In this document: positions 16,213-22,760 of the stretch, piece by piece | How positions within the stretch are numbered: the first letter of the stretch is position 1 | Layout of the letters: each line of letters begins with the position of its first letter | Program-made: the position numbers and the translations under genes | The notes under the pieces: generated by a model | What the model saw: the letters and a program-made list of their open reading frames with translations, nothing else | Database searches by the model: none | Told to the model about the DNA's origin: nothing | Source of the DNA: an uncultured Ilumatobacter sp. | Lineage (GTDB): Bacteria > Actinomycetota > Acidimicrobiia > Acidimicrobiales > Ilumatobacteraceae | NCBI GenBank assembly: GCA_938044705.1 | Contig: CALIOL010000161.1 | Location: forward strand, 1 to 54,504 | Direction: 5' to 3' | Length of the DNA stretch: 54,504 bases

Positions 16213-17789
16213 CTGACGAGTTCGACGATGGCCAGTGGGGAACCTCGAACATCGATGTCGTCGCGGCACCGGTCCGATATCCCCGGTCGCCGCTGATCGC
16301 GCTCCTCGCGCTGACCGTGCTTCCAGCGATTGCGCTGCTGCTGCTGTTTCGCTGGGCAGACGGTGAGGCTGATGCGTACGAGGCGAGTCGTGGAGCGACG
16401 GGACTGTTCCAGGAGCAGCTGGTCGGCGCAGTGAGCGATCCGGAGTCACCGACGACCGAACCGGTCGAGGTCGACGACGACCTCGCGCTCATCGACGAGG
16501 TGGCGCCCGCGCTCACGACGTCGATGTTCGACTACCGCCGAGCGCCTCAGGTCGTTGCCTCGGTCGCGAGTCTCGGCCAGCTCGAGACCGCGGTGAATCC
16601 CGTGTTCGGATTCATCGGCCCGACCTCGTGCGCTGCGGTGGCGGTCGACGGAGTCACCGTGACCGCGGCCAACCCGAACGTCCCGGTCATCCCGGCGAGC
16701 AACCAGAAGCTCTTCGTCGCCGTTGCCGCCCTCGAGATCTTGGGTCCCGAGTTCAGATTCACGACATCGGTTGCATCCCCACCAGCGGTCGAAGGTGTGG
16801 TCGACGGTGACATCTACCTCATCGGCGGCGGCGATCCGCTGCTCACAAGCGAGGACTACCCCGTCGAGGACGACAACCGCCCCGTGGTCAACCCGACGTC
16901 GTTCGACACCCTGGCCGATGGGCTGGTCGACGCCGGCATCACGAGGATCAGAGGCACGGTCATCGGCGACGGAACCCGGTACGACGACGAGTGGTTCCTC
17001 GACGAGTGGGGAGACGGCATCGCGTTCTCCGAAGCAGGGCCCTACGACTCGCTGCTCGCGAACGATGCACGCGTCCGGTTCCGCTCCGGGGTCGAAGACG
17101 ACCCGAACGAAGCAGCAGCCCGCGAGTTCGTCAGGCTGTTGGGCGATCGGGGAATCTTCGTCGACAACGGGTGGGGGAGCGGCATCGCATCGACGCTGGT
17201 ACCGGTCGTCGCAACGGTCGATTCTGAACCACTCAGTGCGATCGTCGGCGAGATGTTGCTCACGAGCGACAACAACACTGCGGAGATGCTGCTGAAAGAG
17301 ATCGGGTTCGCGACCTCGGGCGAGGGAACCCGAGCCGCTGGACTGAACGCGATGCTGCAGACGATGGAGACGTTGGGTGTGGACACCACTGGCGTGGTCC
17401 TGCGCGACGGGTCGGGGCTCAGCCGGGACAACCGAGCGACGTGCGCGTCGCTGCTCGATGTCGTACAGCTGGGGCGGGGTACCTCTGTGGACGTCGGGCT
17501 TCCGGTCGCTGCGCGTTCAGGAACCCTGATCGACGAGTTCGTCGCAACGGACATGACTGGGCGGCTGCGGGGGAAGACCGGGACGCTGTCCGGTGTGAAG
17601 GCGCTCGCCGGAGTCGTCGACCCACGGACCAGCGACCCGAGCTCCGCCGGAACGATCGAGTTCGTGATCGTGCTCAACCTCGAAGGAGCAGAGAGCGAAG
17701 ATCTGTATCGACCGCTGTGGCTGGCGATGGCCGATCGCTTCATCACGTACCCAGCGGGGCCACCGAGTGAGTCGCTCGGTCCCCGCTGA
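16209..17789 (+). CDS. dacB: D-alanyl-D-alanine carboxypeptidase, PBP4/S13 family (second copy)
   Basis: 526-residue paralogue of the preceding gene with the same layout: N-terminal anchor (about residues 28-47), acidic linker, then the S13 domain. The motifs are Ser164-Asn-Gln-Lys167 (PASNQK), the S-D-N motif in LTSDNNTAEMLLKE, and LRGKTGTL. The two copies share blocks such as LIGGGDPLL versus LLGGGDPLL, and GDGTRYDDEWF versus GDGSRYDDEFF, so this looks like a local duplication followed by divergence. Start choice: the ATG at 16209 overlaps the stop of a putative leader; an in-frame GTG at 16191 would add six residues. The protein acts on cell-wall peptides outside the membrane. Confidence 0.91.
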   Translation: MTDEFDDGQWGTSNIDVVAAPVRYPRSPLIALLALTVLPAIALLLLFRWADGEADAYEASRGATGLFQEQLVGAVSDPESPTTEPVEVDDDLALIDEVAPALTTSMFDYRRAPQVVASVASLGQLETAVNPVFGFIGPTSCAAVAVDGVTVTAANPNVPVIPASNQKLFVAVAALEILGPEFRFTTSVASPPAVEGVVDGDIYLIGGGDPLLTSEDYPVEDDNRPVVNPTSFDTLADGLVDAGITRIRGTVIGDGTRYDDEWFLDEWGDGIAFSEAGPYDSLLANDARVRFRSGVEDDPNEAAAREFVRLLGDRGIFVDNGWGSGIASTLVPVVATVDSEPLSAIVGEMLLTSDNNTAEMLLKEIGFATSGEGTRAAGLNAMLQTMETLGVDTTGVVLRDGSGLSRDNRATCASLLDVVQLGRGTSVDVGLPVAARSGTLIDEFVATDMTGRLRGKTGTLSGVKALAGVVDPRTSDPSSAGTIEFVIVLNLEGAESEDLYRPLWLAMADRFITYPAGPPSESLGPR

Positions 17790-17830
17790 GGCGGTGATCT
17801 GGGCGATGATGAGGAGACGATGAGGCAGCA

Positions 17831-18454
17831 ATGAGCGTGATGGCGATGTTCCCCCTCGGGTCCGTGCTCCTCCCAGGCGGGATCTTGCCGCTCCACGTCT
17901 TCGAGCCTCGCTATCGACAGATGGTCATCGACTGTCTGCAAGCCGACGGGACCCCCGAGTTCGGTCAGGTGCTCATCACCCACGGGCGTGAGGCCGGCGG
18001 AGGTGACGAACGAGCGATGGTGGGGACCGTGACGCAAATGGTGCAGGTCGAGGCACTCGACGAGGAGCGATACGCGATCGTCGGGGTCGGCGTGCGAAGA
18101 CTGCGGGTGAATGCGTGGCTTCCCGACGATCCCTATCCGCTCGCTGACGTGGACGACTTCCCCGACGAGAACCCGGATCCTCCCGGACTCGCGCTCGATG
18201 TCGCCGCCACCCATTCACGGGTCCGTGCAGCATTGACGATGGCGATGGAATTGGGTGATGTCCAGATCGACCTCGATGAAACCGAGATCGCCGATGATCC
18301 GCTCGTCGCCACATACCACCTTGCCGCGCTGGCGCCGATCGGGCCCGCCGACCGGTATCGGCTGCTTGCTGCGGCGGGACCGAAGCAACGTCTCGACATC
18401 CTGGACGACGTCTTGGACGATGTCGAGGCGATGCTCAAGTTCCGACTGTCGTGA
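17831..18454 (+). CDS. Stand-alone LON substrate-binding domain protein
   Basis: 207-residue protein that is only the N-terminal LON domain, without ATPase or protease. MAMFPLGSVLLPGGILPLHVFEPRYRQMV at residues 4-32 (split here as MAMFPLGSVLLPGG and ILPLHVFEPRYRQMV) is the defining motif, and a C-terminal helical bundle follows. In LonA this domain recognises unfolded or tagged substrates; stand-alone versions are common in actinobacteria and have no settled role. A GAGG ribosome site precedes the ATG. It lies 41 bases after the second PBP4 gene and just before three small-protein genes, probably in one transcript. Confidence 0.9.
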   Translation: MSVMAMFPLGSVLLPGGILPLHVFEPRYRQMVIDCLQADGTPEFGQVLITHGREAGGGDERAMVGTVTQMVQVEALDEERYAIVGVGVRRLRVNAWLPDDPYPLADVDDFPDENPDPPGLALDVAATHSRVRAALTMAMELGDVQIDLDETEIADDPLVATYHLAALAPIGPADRYRLLAAAGPKQRLDILDDVLDDVEAMLKFRLS

Positions 18455-18474
18455 TCATCTGATAGAAACAACCC

Positions 18475-18795
18475 GTGCCAGACAGCAAGCAAGACGCGTC
18501 CCTCGGCGAGGTCATCGAGTTCGTCAAGACCTACGCCAAGCAGGAGACCGTCGATCCGCTGAAGGGAGCGGGACGTTGGCTCGCATTCGGGGCCGCCGCT
18601 GCCTTCACGATGGGGCTCGGCTTGATGATCGTGCTGCTGGGTGTCTTGCGGCTGGTACAGACCGAACTCGACCGGCTCTCGACCGGCTCGTTGTCATGGG
18701 CTGCCTACGCCGTCACGCTGGTCGTGACCGTGGTGTTGCTCGTGATCACCTTGCTGCGGGTCAAGAAGTCGACCTTGAGCAAAGAACCAAAGTAA
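18475..18795 (+). CDS. Small two-helix membrane protein (holin-X/DUF1469-like)
   Basis: 106 residues starting at GTG 18475. There is an amphipathic N-terminus (GEVIEFVKTYAKQETVDPLKG), then two hydrophobic helices (about 46-65 and 77-96) and a short basic tail. This layout, with the phrase DPLKGAGRWLAFG before the first helix, matches actinobacterial phage-holin-superfamily or DUF1469-like proteins. In a cellular operon these are not lysis proteins, and no phage genes are nearby. It probably forms part of a small membrane complex with the next two genes. Function unknown. Confidence 0.72.
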   Translation: MPDSKQDASLGEVIEFVKTYAKQETVDPLKGAGRWLAFGAAAAFTMGLGLMIVLLGVLRLVQTELDRLSTGSLSWAAYAVTLVVTVVLLVITLLRVKKSTLSKEPK

Positions 18796-18829
18796 GAAGC
18801 CGAACAGAAGCAGAGTGACGGGGACCAAC

Positions 18830-19057
18830 ATGGCCAAGACAATCGAACCCGCAACCGCAACCAAGATCACCCCCGATGACTTGCGCGACAAGCTGCAGTC
18901 GTTCCAAGGCGACATCCAAGGCAAGGTCGACGACCAGAAGACCTCCATTGCCACGGTCGCCGGCGGCGTCGGCATGGCCCTGATGCTGATCATGTTCCTG
19001 CTCGGCAAGCGTTCGGGCAAGAAGAAGAGCGCCATCGTCGAGATCCGTCGGGTCTGA
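18830..19057 (+). CDS. Small single-pass membrane protein, 75 aa
   Basis: 75-residue product. Residues about 15-40 form a polar helix (DDLRDKLQSFQGDIQGKV), then one hydrophobic helix (about 46-62), then a strongly basic tail (KRSGKKKSA). The ATG at 18830 is preferred because GGGGA lies just upstream; a GTG at 18815 would add five residues. Its stop overlaps the next ATG (TGATG). The basic tail suggests the C-terminus stays in the cytosol. No family recognised. Confidence 0.7.
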   Translation: MAKTIEPATATKITPDDLRDKLQSFQGDIQGKVDDQKTSIATVAGGVGMALMLIMFLLGKRSGKKKSAIVEIRRV

Positions 19058-19401
19058 TGGCCGTTCTCCCGTACGCGCTGCGGCCGTCGGTCATCATCCG
19101 ACGTAAGGCGATTCGGCAAGGGCTCCTCGGTCCCAGCCTGTTCTGGAAGGTCATCGCGAGCTGGGTGTTCGGCAAGACCACCATCAAGAAGTTCTTCGGC
19201 AAGAACGACGAGCCACTCGGAACCTGGAAGGTCGGCTCGAACAACTTCGTCAACGTCATCAACGCCAAGCCTGCGACCAAGAAGCAGCGCAAGGCCTCCG
19301 GAATCACGTCGAAAGCAGCGAAGGCGGCGATCGTCGCGGCCGCTGTTGCGGACGCGAAAGCAAAGAATCCAGGCGCGAAGATCGTCGTCAAGTCGAAGTA
19401 G
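19057..19401 (+). CDS. Small basic protein, 114 aa
   Basis: Very basic 114-residue protein, rich in Lys and Ala, especially at the end (KAAIVAAAVADAKAKNPGAK). It has one weakly hydrophobic stretch (about residues 22-38, GLLGPSLFWKVIASWVFG). Overlap with the preceding stop indicates coupled translation with the 75-residue membrane protein. It could bind nucleic acid or acidic membrane surfaces, but the sequence alone does not show which. Not recognised. Confidence 0.68.
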   Translation: MAVLPYALRPSVIIRRKAIRQGLLGPSLFWKVIASWVFGKTTIKKFFGKNDEPLGTWKVGSNNFVNVINAKPATKKQRKASGITSKAAKAAIVAAAVADAKAKNPGAKIVVKSK

Positions 19402-19415
19402 TTGCGTACCGGACC

Positions 19416-20657
19416 GTGAAGCGTCTTTCGGTCGTTGTCGTCGTCGCGGCGTCCCTGCTCGGGTGCGGAGCGGACATCCCGGGAACTCAAGGAACCGCCG
19501 ATGGCGATGGCCCGCTGGACTACGCCGTCCGGTCCCGCTTCGCCAACGTGGAGCTCGTCCGAGCGCTCACGCTGGACGAGTCGATCACGACGATGGTGAC
19601 CCGTCCGGGCGATGACGCGTTGTACCTCGTCGCGCAAGAGGGCCTCGTCTATCGGTTCGTTCCACCGACGCTCGATGATGTCTCGGCCGGATACGAACTC
19701 GGAGACGATCCAGGCGAGACGGTGCTCGACATCACGAATCTGACGTTGTCCGGAGGCGAAGAAGGGTTCGGCGGCCTTGCGTTCGACCCCAGCGGGACGA
19801 AGGCCTACGTGTACCACAGCCGAGTCGGCGATGGCTTCTCGGTGCTGGCGGAGTACGAGGTGGAGCAGGGCGGAGACTTCGTCGAAGCAACGCGACGCGA
19901 GTTGTTCGTGATCGAACAGTCCAGTGCGAATCACAACGGTGGCCAGCTGCTGTTCGGACCGGACGACATGCTGTACATCGGGGTTGGTGATGGTTCCGGC
20001 TTCTCCGATCTCGAGAGAGTGGCGCTCGGTCTCACCACACCGCTCGGGAAGATCCTGCGGATCGACCCGACACCGAGCGGCGATCTGCCTTACACGGTTC
20101 CCGCCGACAATCCAGCCGTCGGCTTGTCACCTGCTGACGAGCGCATCTGGTCCCGGGGGTTGCGCAACCCGGTCTCCTTCTCGTTCGATTCAGCGACGGG
20201 TGACCTGTGGATTGCCGATGTCGGTCAGTCGACATGGGAGGAGATCAATCACGCTCCGTCCTTCGAGGGGCGAAACGCCGGGCGAGGAGTGAATTTCGGA
20301 TGGAGCGCATTCGAAGGGCCGGATCGCTTCAACACCGACCAGCCCACCGACGACCACATGCCGCCCCTGCTGGTCTACGAACATCCGAACCCAGAATGCG
20401 GTGCGGTTCACGACGGTCTCGTCGTGCGCGATGCGTTGGTTTCGGAGCTGAACGACTGGTACGTGTTCGGTGACTGGTGCACGGGAACCGTCTTCGCGCA
20501 TGATCTTCTCGATCCGGAGAGCGCACCACAGCACCTCGGTGACGTGATGCACTTCACCCAGATGGTCCAAGCAGCCGACGGCAACCTGTACGTCTCGTCG
20601 AACAATGCCTTTGCCGGGGTGGACAGCGGCGTGTTCGTCGTCACGAACGGGCGATGA
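19416..20657 (+). CDS. Lipoprotein sugar dehydrogenase (PQQ-dependent GSDH/Asd family)
   Basis: 413-residue secreted beta-propeller of the glucose/sorbosone dehydrogenase family, which oxidises aldose sugars with pyrroloquinoline quinone. The GTG start gives a signal ending in a lipobox (Leu-Leu-Gly-Cys17), so it is probably lipid-anchored. Family motifs are clear: EEGFGGLAFDPSG, ANHNGGQLLFGPDDMLYIG (which includes the catalytic-type His), IWSRGLRNPVSFSFD and LWIADVGQSTWEEIN. The C-terminal half has VYGDWCTG-like YVFGDWCTGTVF. No PQQ biosynthesis genes are in the window, so the cofactor source is not shown; some family members may use none. Confidence 0.88.
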   Translation: MKRLSVVVVVAASLLGCGADIPGTQGTADGDGPLDYAVRSRFANVELVRALTLDESITTMVTRPGDDALYLVAQEGLVYRFVPPTLDDVSAGYELGDDPGETVLDITNLTLSGGEEGFGGLAFDPSGTKAYVYHSRVGDGFSVLAEYEVEQGGDFVEATRRELFVIEQSSANHNGGQLLFGPDDMLYIGVGDGSGFSDLERVALGLTTPLGKILRIDPTPSGDLPYTVPADNPAVGLSPADERIWSRGLRNPVSFSFDSATGDLWIADVGQSTWEEINHAPSFEGRNAGRGVNFGWSAFEGPDRFNTDQPTDDHMPPLLVYEHPNPECGAVHDGLVVRDALVSELNDWYVFGDWCTGTVFAHDLLDPESAPQHLGDVMHFTQMVQAADGNLYVSSNNAFAGVDSGVFVVTNGR

Positions 20658-20691
20658 CTGCCGATCGTGCCTGGCGCCCGAGTGGCCGCCG

Positions 20692-20697
20692 TAGCCT
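20692..20697 (+). promoter_or_regulatory. -10-like TAGCCT before the ttuB-like gene
   Basis: TANNNT hexamer 9 bases before the ATG at 20707, without a Shine-Dalgarno. It could start the tRNA-modification operon. Confidence 0.35.
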
Positions 20698-20706
20698 GGC
20701 GCGCCC

Positions 20707-20907
20707 ATGTTGGTGAAGATGCGCAACCCGCGGCGCGAGGTCGAGATGCCCGGAGGCCGCACGGTGAACCGGCTGCTCGACGACCTCGACCTCGTGCGAG
20801 AGTCGCACTTGGTGATCTGCAACGGGACGCTCGTCCCCGGTGACGCCCGACTGGCCGACGACGATGTGATCGAGATCCGCCCAGTCATCTCCGGAGGGGC
20901 GTCGTAG
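20707..20907 (+). CDS. ttuB: Ubiquitin-like sulfur carrier (ThiS/MoaD fold, TtuB-like)
   Basis: 66-residue beta-grasp protein. The fold is readable as two early strands, the TVNRLLDDLDL helix, then LVICNGTLVPGDARLADDDVIEI and a final strand, as in ThiS/MoaD/TtuB. The C-terminus reads VISGGAS: the usual terminal di-glycine is followed by Ala-Ser. In this family the last Gly carries sulfur as a thiocarboxylate, so two residues may have to be removed first. The next gene starts with no gap after this stop and encodes a TtuA-like thiolase, which is why I favour a TtuB role over ThiS or MoaD. The symbol is by context. Confidence 0.75.
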   Translation: MLVKMRNPRREVEMPGGRTVNRLLDDLDLVRESHLVICNGTLVPGDARLADDDVIEIRPVISGGAS

Positions 20908-21873
20908 ATGGCCGTCTCGGGTTCCAAGTGCAGGTCGTGTAAGGAGCCTGCGGTCATCGACCTGCCACGGCACAACGCGAACTTCTGTGCCGAGCATCTG
21001 TTGCAGCTGTGCCGCCGGCAGGTCACCAAGGCGATCGAGGACTACTCGATGTTCTCCCCAGACGACCGCATCCTCGTCGCCGTGAGTGGCGGTAAGGACT
21101 CGTTGGCGGTCTGGGACATGTTGGTCGAGGCCGGCTACGAAGCAGATGGCTTCTATGTCGGGTTGGGAATCGGGGACTACTCGGACGAGTCGGGCCGATT
21201 CGTTCACGCCTTCGCCGAGGAACGAGGACTCACGTTGTTGAGCACCGACCTCCGCAGCGATTTCGGCTACGACATTCCGACCGCTGCGCGAGCATCGAAG
21301 CGAGTGCCGTGCTCCGTGTGTGGACTGTCGAAACGTCACCTGTTCGACAAAGCAGCGATCGACGGCGGGTATGACGTCGTCGTCACCGGTCACAACCTGG
21401 ACGACGAGGCGGCGGTCCTTCTGGGCAACGTCCTGCACTGGGACGTGGACTACCTGGCACGACAACTCCCCGTGCTCGAAGCGCGTGATGGCTTCCCGCG
21501 CAAAGCCAAACCGCTGGTGAGACTCACCGAACGAGAGACCGCCGCGTGGTGCGTGATCCGCGGTATCGACTATCTCGTCGAAGAGTGTCCGATCGCCGCA
21601 GGGAACCGTCACCTGCACCACAAAGACGTGCTCAACGCGATCGAGAAGGAATCGCCGAGTACGAAATCGGCGTTCTACAACAACTTCATCGAGAACATGG
21701 CACCGCTGCTTGCCGAGCACGGTTCGGTCTCCAGCGGAGACCTGCAGCACTGCACACGCTGTGGCGCACCGACGAGCGGCGAAGTCTGCGCGTTCTGTCG
21801 GCTCGTCGCGACGGCGAGCCCACATGAGCCGGTACCGGTCGAACTGGTGCTCGGGAGAAGAGGACGACGATGA
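20908..21873 (+). CDS. ttuA: tRNA 2-thiolation enzyme, TtuA/Ncs6 family
   Basis: Adenylates and thiolates a uridine/ribothymidine in tRNA, taking sulfur from a ubiquitin-like carrier. The 321-residue product has the whole TtuA set. An N-terminal zinc site comprises Cys8, Cys11, Cys27 and His30. The PP-loop is SGGKDSL (60-66). Three cysteines are placed for the [4Fe-4S] cluster (Cys135 and Cys138 in PCSVCGLSKR, Cys227 in EECPIA). A C-terminal zinc ribbon comprises Cys282, Cys285, Cys294 and Cys297. The GHNLDDEA motif sits at 161-168. In Thermus TtuA makes s2T54; bacterial TtcA instead modifies C32 but lacks these zinc ribbons. The neighbouring TrmI gene supports a T-arm target. Confidence 0.88.
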   Translation: MAVSGSKCRSCKEPAVIDLPRHNANFCAEHLLQLCRRQVTKAIEDYSMFSPDDRILVAVSGGKDSLAVWDMLVEAGYEADGFYVGLGIGDYSDESGRFVHAFAEERGLTLLSTDLRSDFGYDIPTAARASKRVPCSVCGLSKRHLFDKAAIDGGYDVVVTGHNLDDEAAVLLGNVLHWDVDYLARQLPVLEARDGFPRKAKPLVRLTERETAAWCVIRGIDYLVEECPIAAGNRHLHHKDVLNAIEKESPSTKSAFYNNFIENMAPLLAEHGSVSSGDLQHCTRCGAPTSGEVCAFCRLVATASPHEPVPVELVLGRRGRR

Positions 21874-21898
21874 TTCAAACGAACACGAGGGGCACGCA

Positions 21899-22693
21899 AT
21901 GAGTGAATTCGCATCCGGTGACAAGGCAGTCCTGCTGGACGTCAAGAAACGTCGCTATCTCATCGACCTCGCCGACGACGGCGAGTTCCACAGCCACGCA
22001 GGCTTTGTTCGACACGCGGACATCATCGGCCAGCCCGAAGGATGTCGCGTGAGGTCGACGAAAACAGCGGAGTACATCGTCCTGCGTCCCACACTCGAGG
22101 ACTTCGTCATCGAGATGCCCCGCGGCGCGCAGGTGATCTACCCGAAGGATCTCGCTCCGATCTGCATGCTCGCCGACATCGGGCCCGGAATGCGTGTGTT
22201 CGAGAGCGGGATCGGGTCGGGAGCGCTCTCCACGATGATGCTCCGGTACGGCGCTCACATCACCGGCTATGAGATACGCGAGGACTTTGCGAATCGGGCA
22301 AAGACCAATGTTCGAGGGTTCCTCGGTGAAGAGGCGCTCGAACGCTACGACATTCACATCGCAAGCAGCTACGACGGCATCGATCCGGATCACGGAACGT
22401 TCGACCGAGTCGTGTTGGACCTTCCCGAGCCCTGGCAGGTCGTCCCGCATGCCGAATTCTCGTTGCGCCCCGGCGGCATTCTGCTCGCCTACACACCCTC
22501 GATCACGCAAGCGGCACAGGTGCGAGAAGCGATGAAGGGCAAATGGATCGATGCCCGCACGATCGAAGTGCTCCATCGTGGTTGGCACATCGAAGGTCAG
22601 GCCGTGCGTCCGGATCACCGGATGGTGGCGCACACCGGCTTCTTGAGCGTTGCGCGGTTCCTCGGCAAGGATCGAACCGAAGCGAGACCCTGA
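21899..22693 (+). CDS. trmI: tRNA (adenine-58-N1) methyltransferase
   Basis: SAM-dependent enzyme that makes m1A58 in the T-loop of tRNA. The 264-residue product has the N-terminal beta domain, then the Rossmann methyltransferase: VFESGIGSGALSTMMLRYGA (SAM site, about 100-119), YEIREDFANRAKTNV, the DRVVLDLPEPWQVV catalytic strand with Asp, and GGILLAYTPSITQ. The C-terminal RPDHRMVAHTGFL segment is typical. A GAGGGG ribosome site (21887-21892) fixes the ATG at 21899. It lies 25 bases after the TtuA-like gene; in Thermus m1A58 promotes 2-thiolation of position 54, so the three genes make a coherent module. Confidence 0.95.
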   Translation: MSEFASGDKAVLLDVKKRRYLIDLADDGEFHSHAGFVRHADIIGQPEGCRVRSTKTAEYIVLRPTLEDFVIEMPRGAQVIYPKDLAPICMLADIGPGMRVFESGIGSGALSTMMLRYGAHITGYEIREDFANRAKTNVRGFLGEEALERYDIHIASSYDGIDPDHGTFDRVVLDLPEPWQVVPHAEFSLRPGGILLAYTPSITQAAQVREAMKGKWIDARTIEVLHRGWHIEGQAVRPDHRMVAHTGFLSVARFLGKDRTEARP

Positions 22694-22760
22694 CCGCCGC
22701 TGCTCGCTGTGTAGAGGGCTGAGTGTCAAGATCCATTCGGGACCATGCCACGCTGATGTG

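Noticed and set aside
18475-18795. Holin-like gene as evidence of a prophage
   Set aside because: No phage structural, integrase or lysin genes nearby; holin-like small membrane proteins are common in actinobacterial chromosomes.
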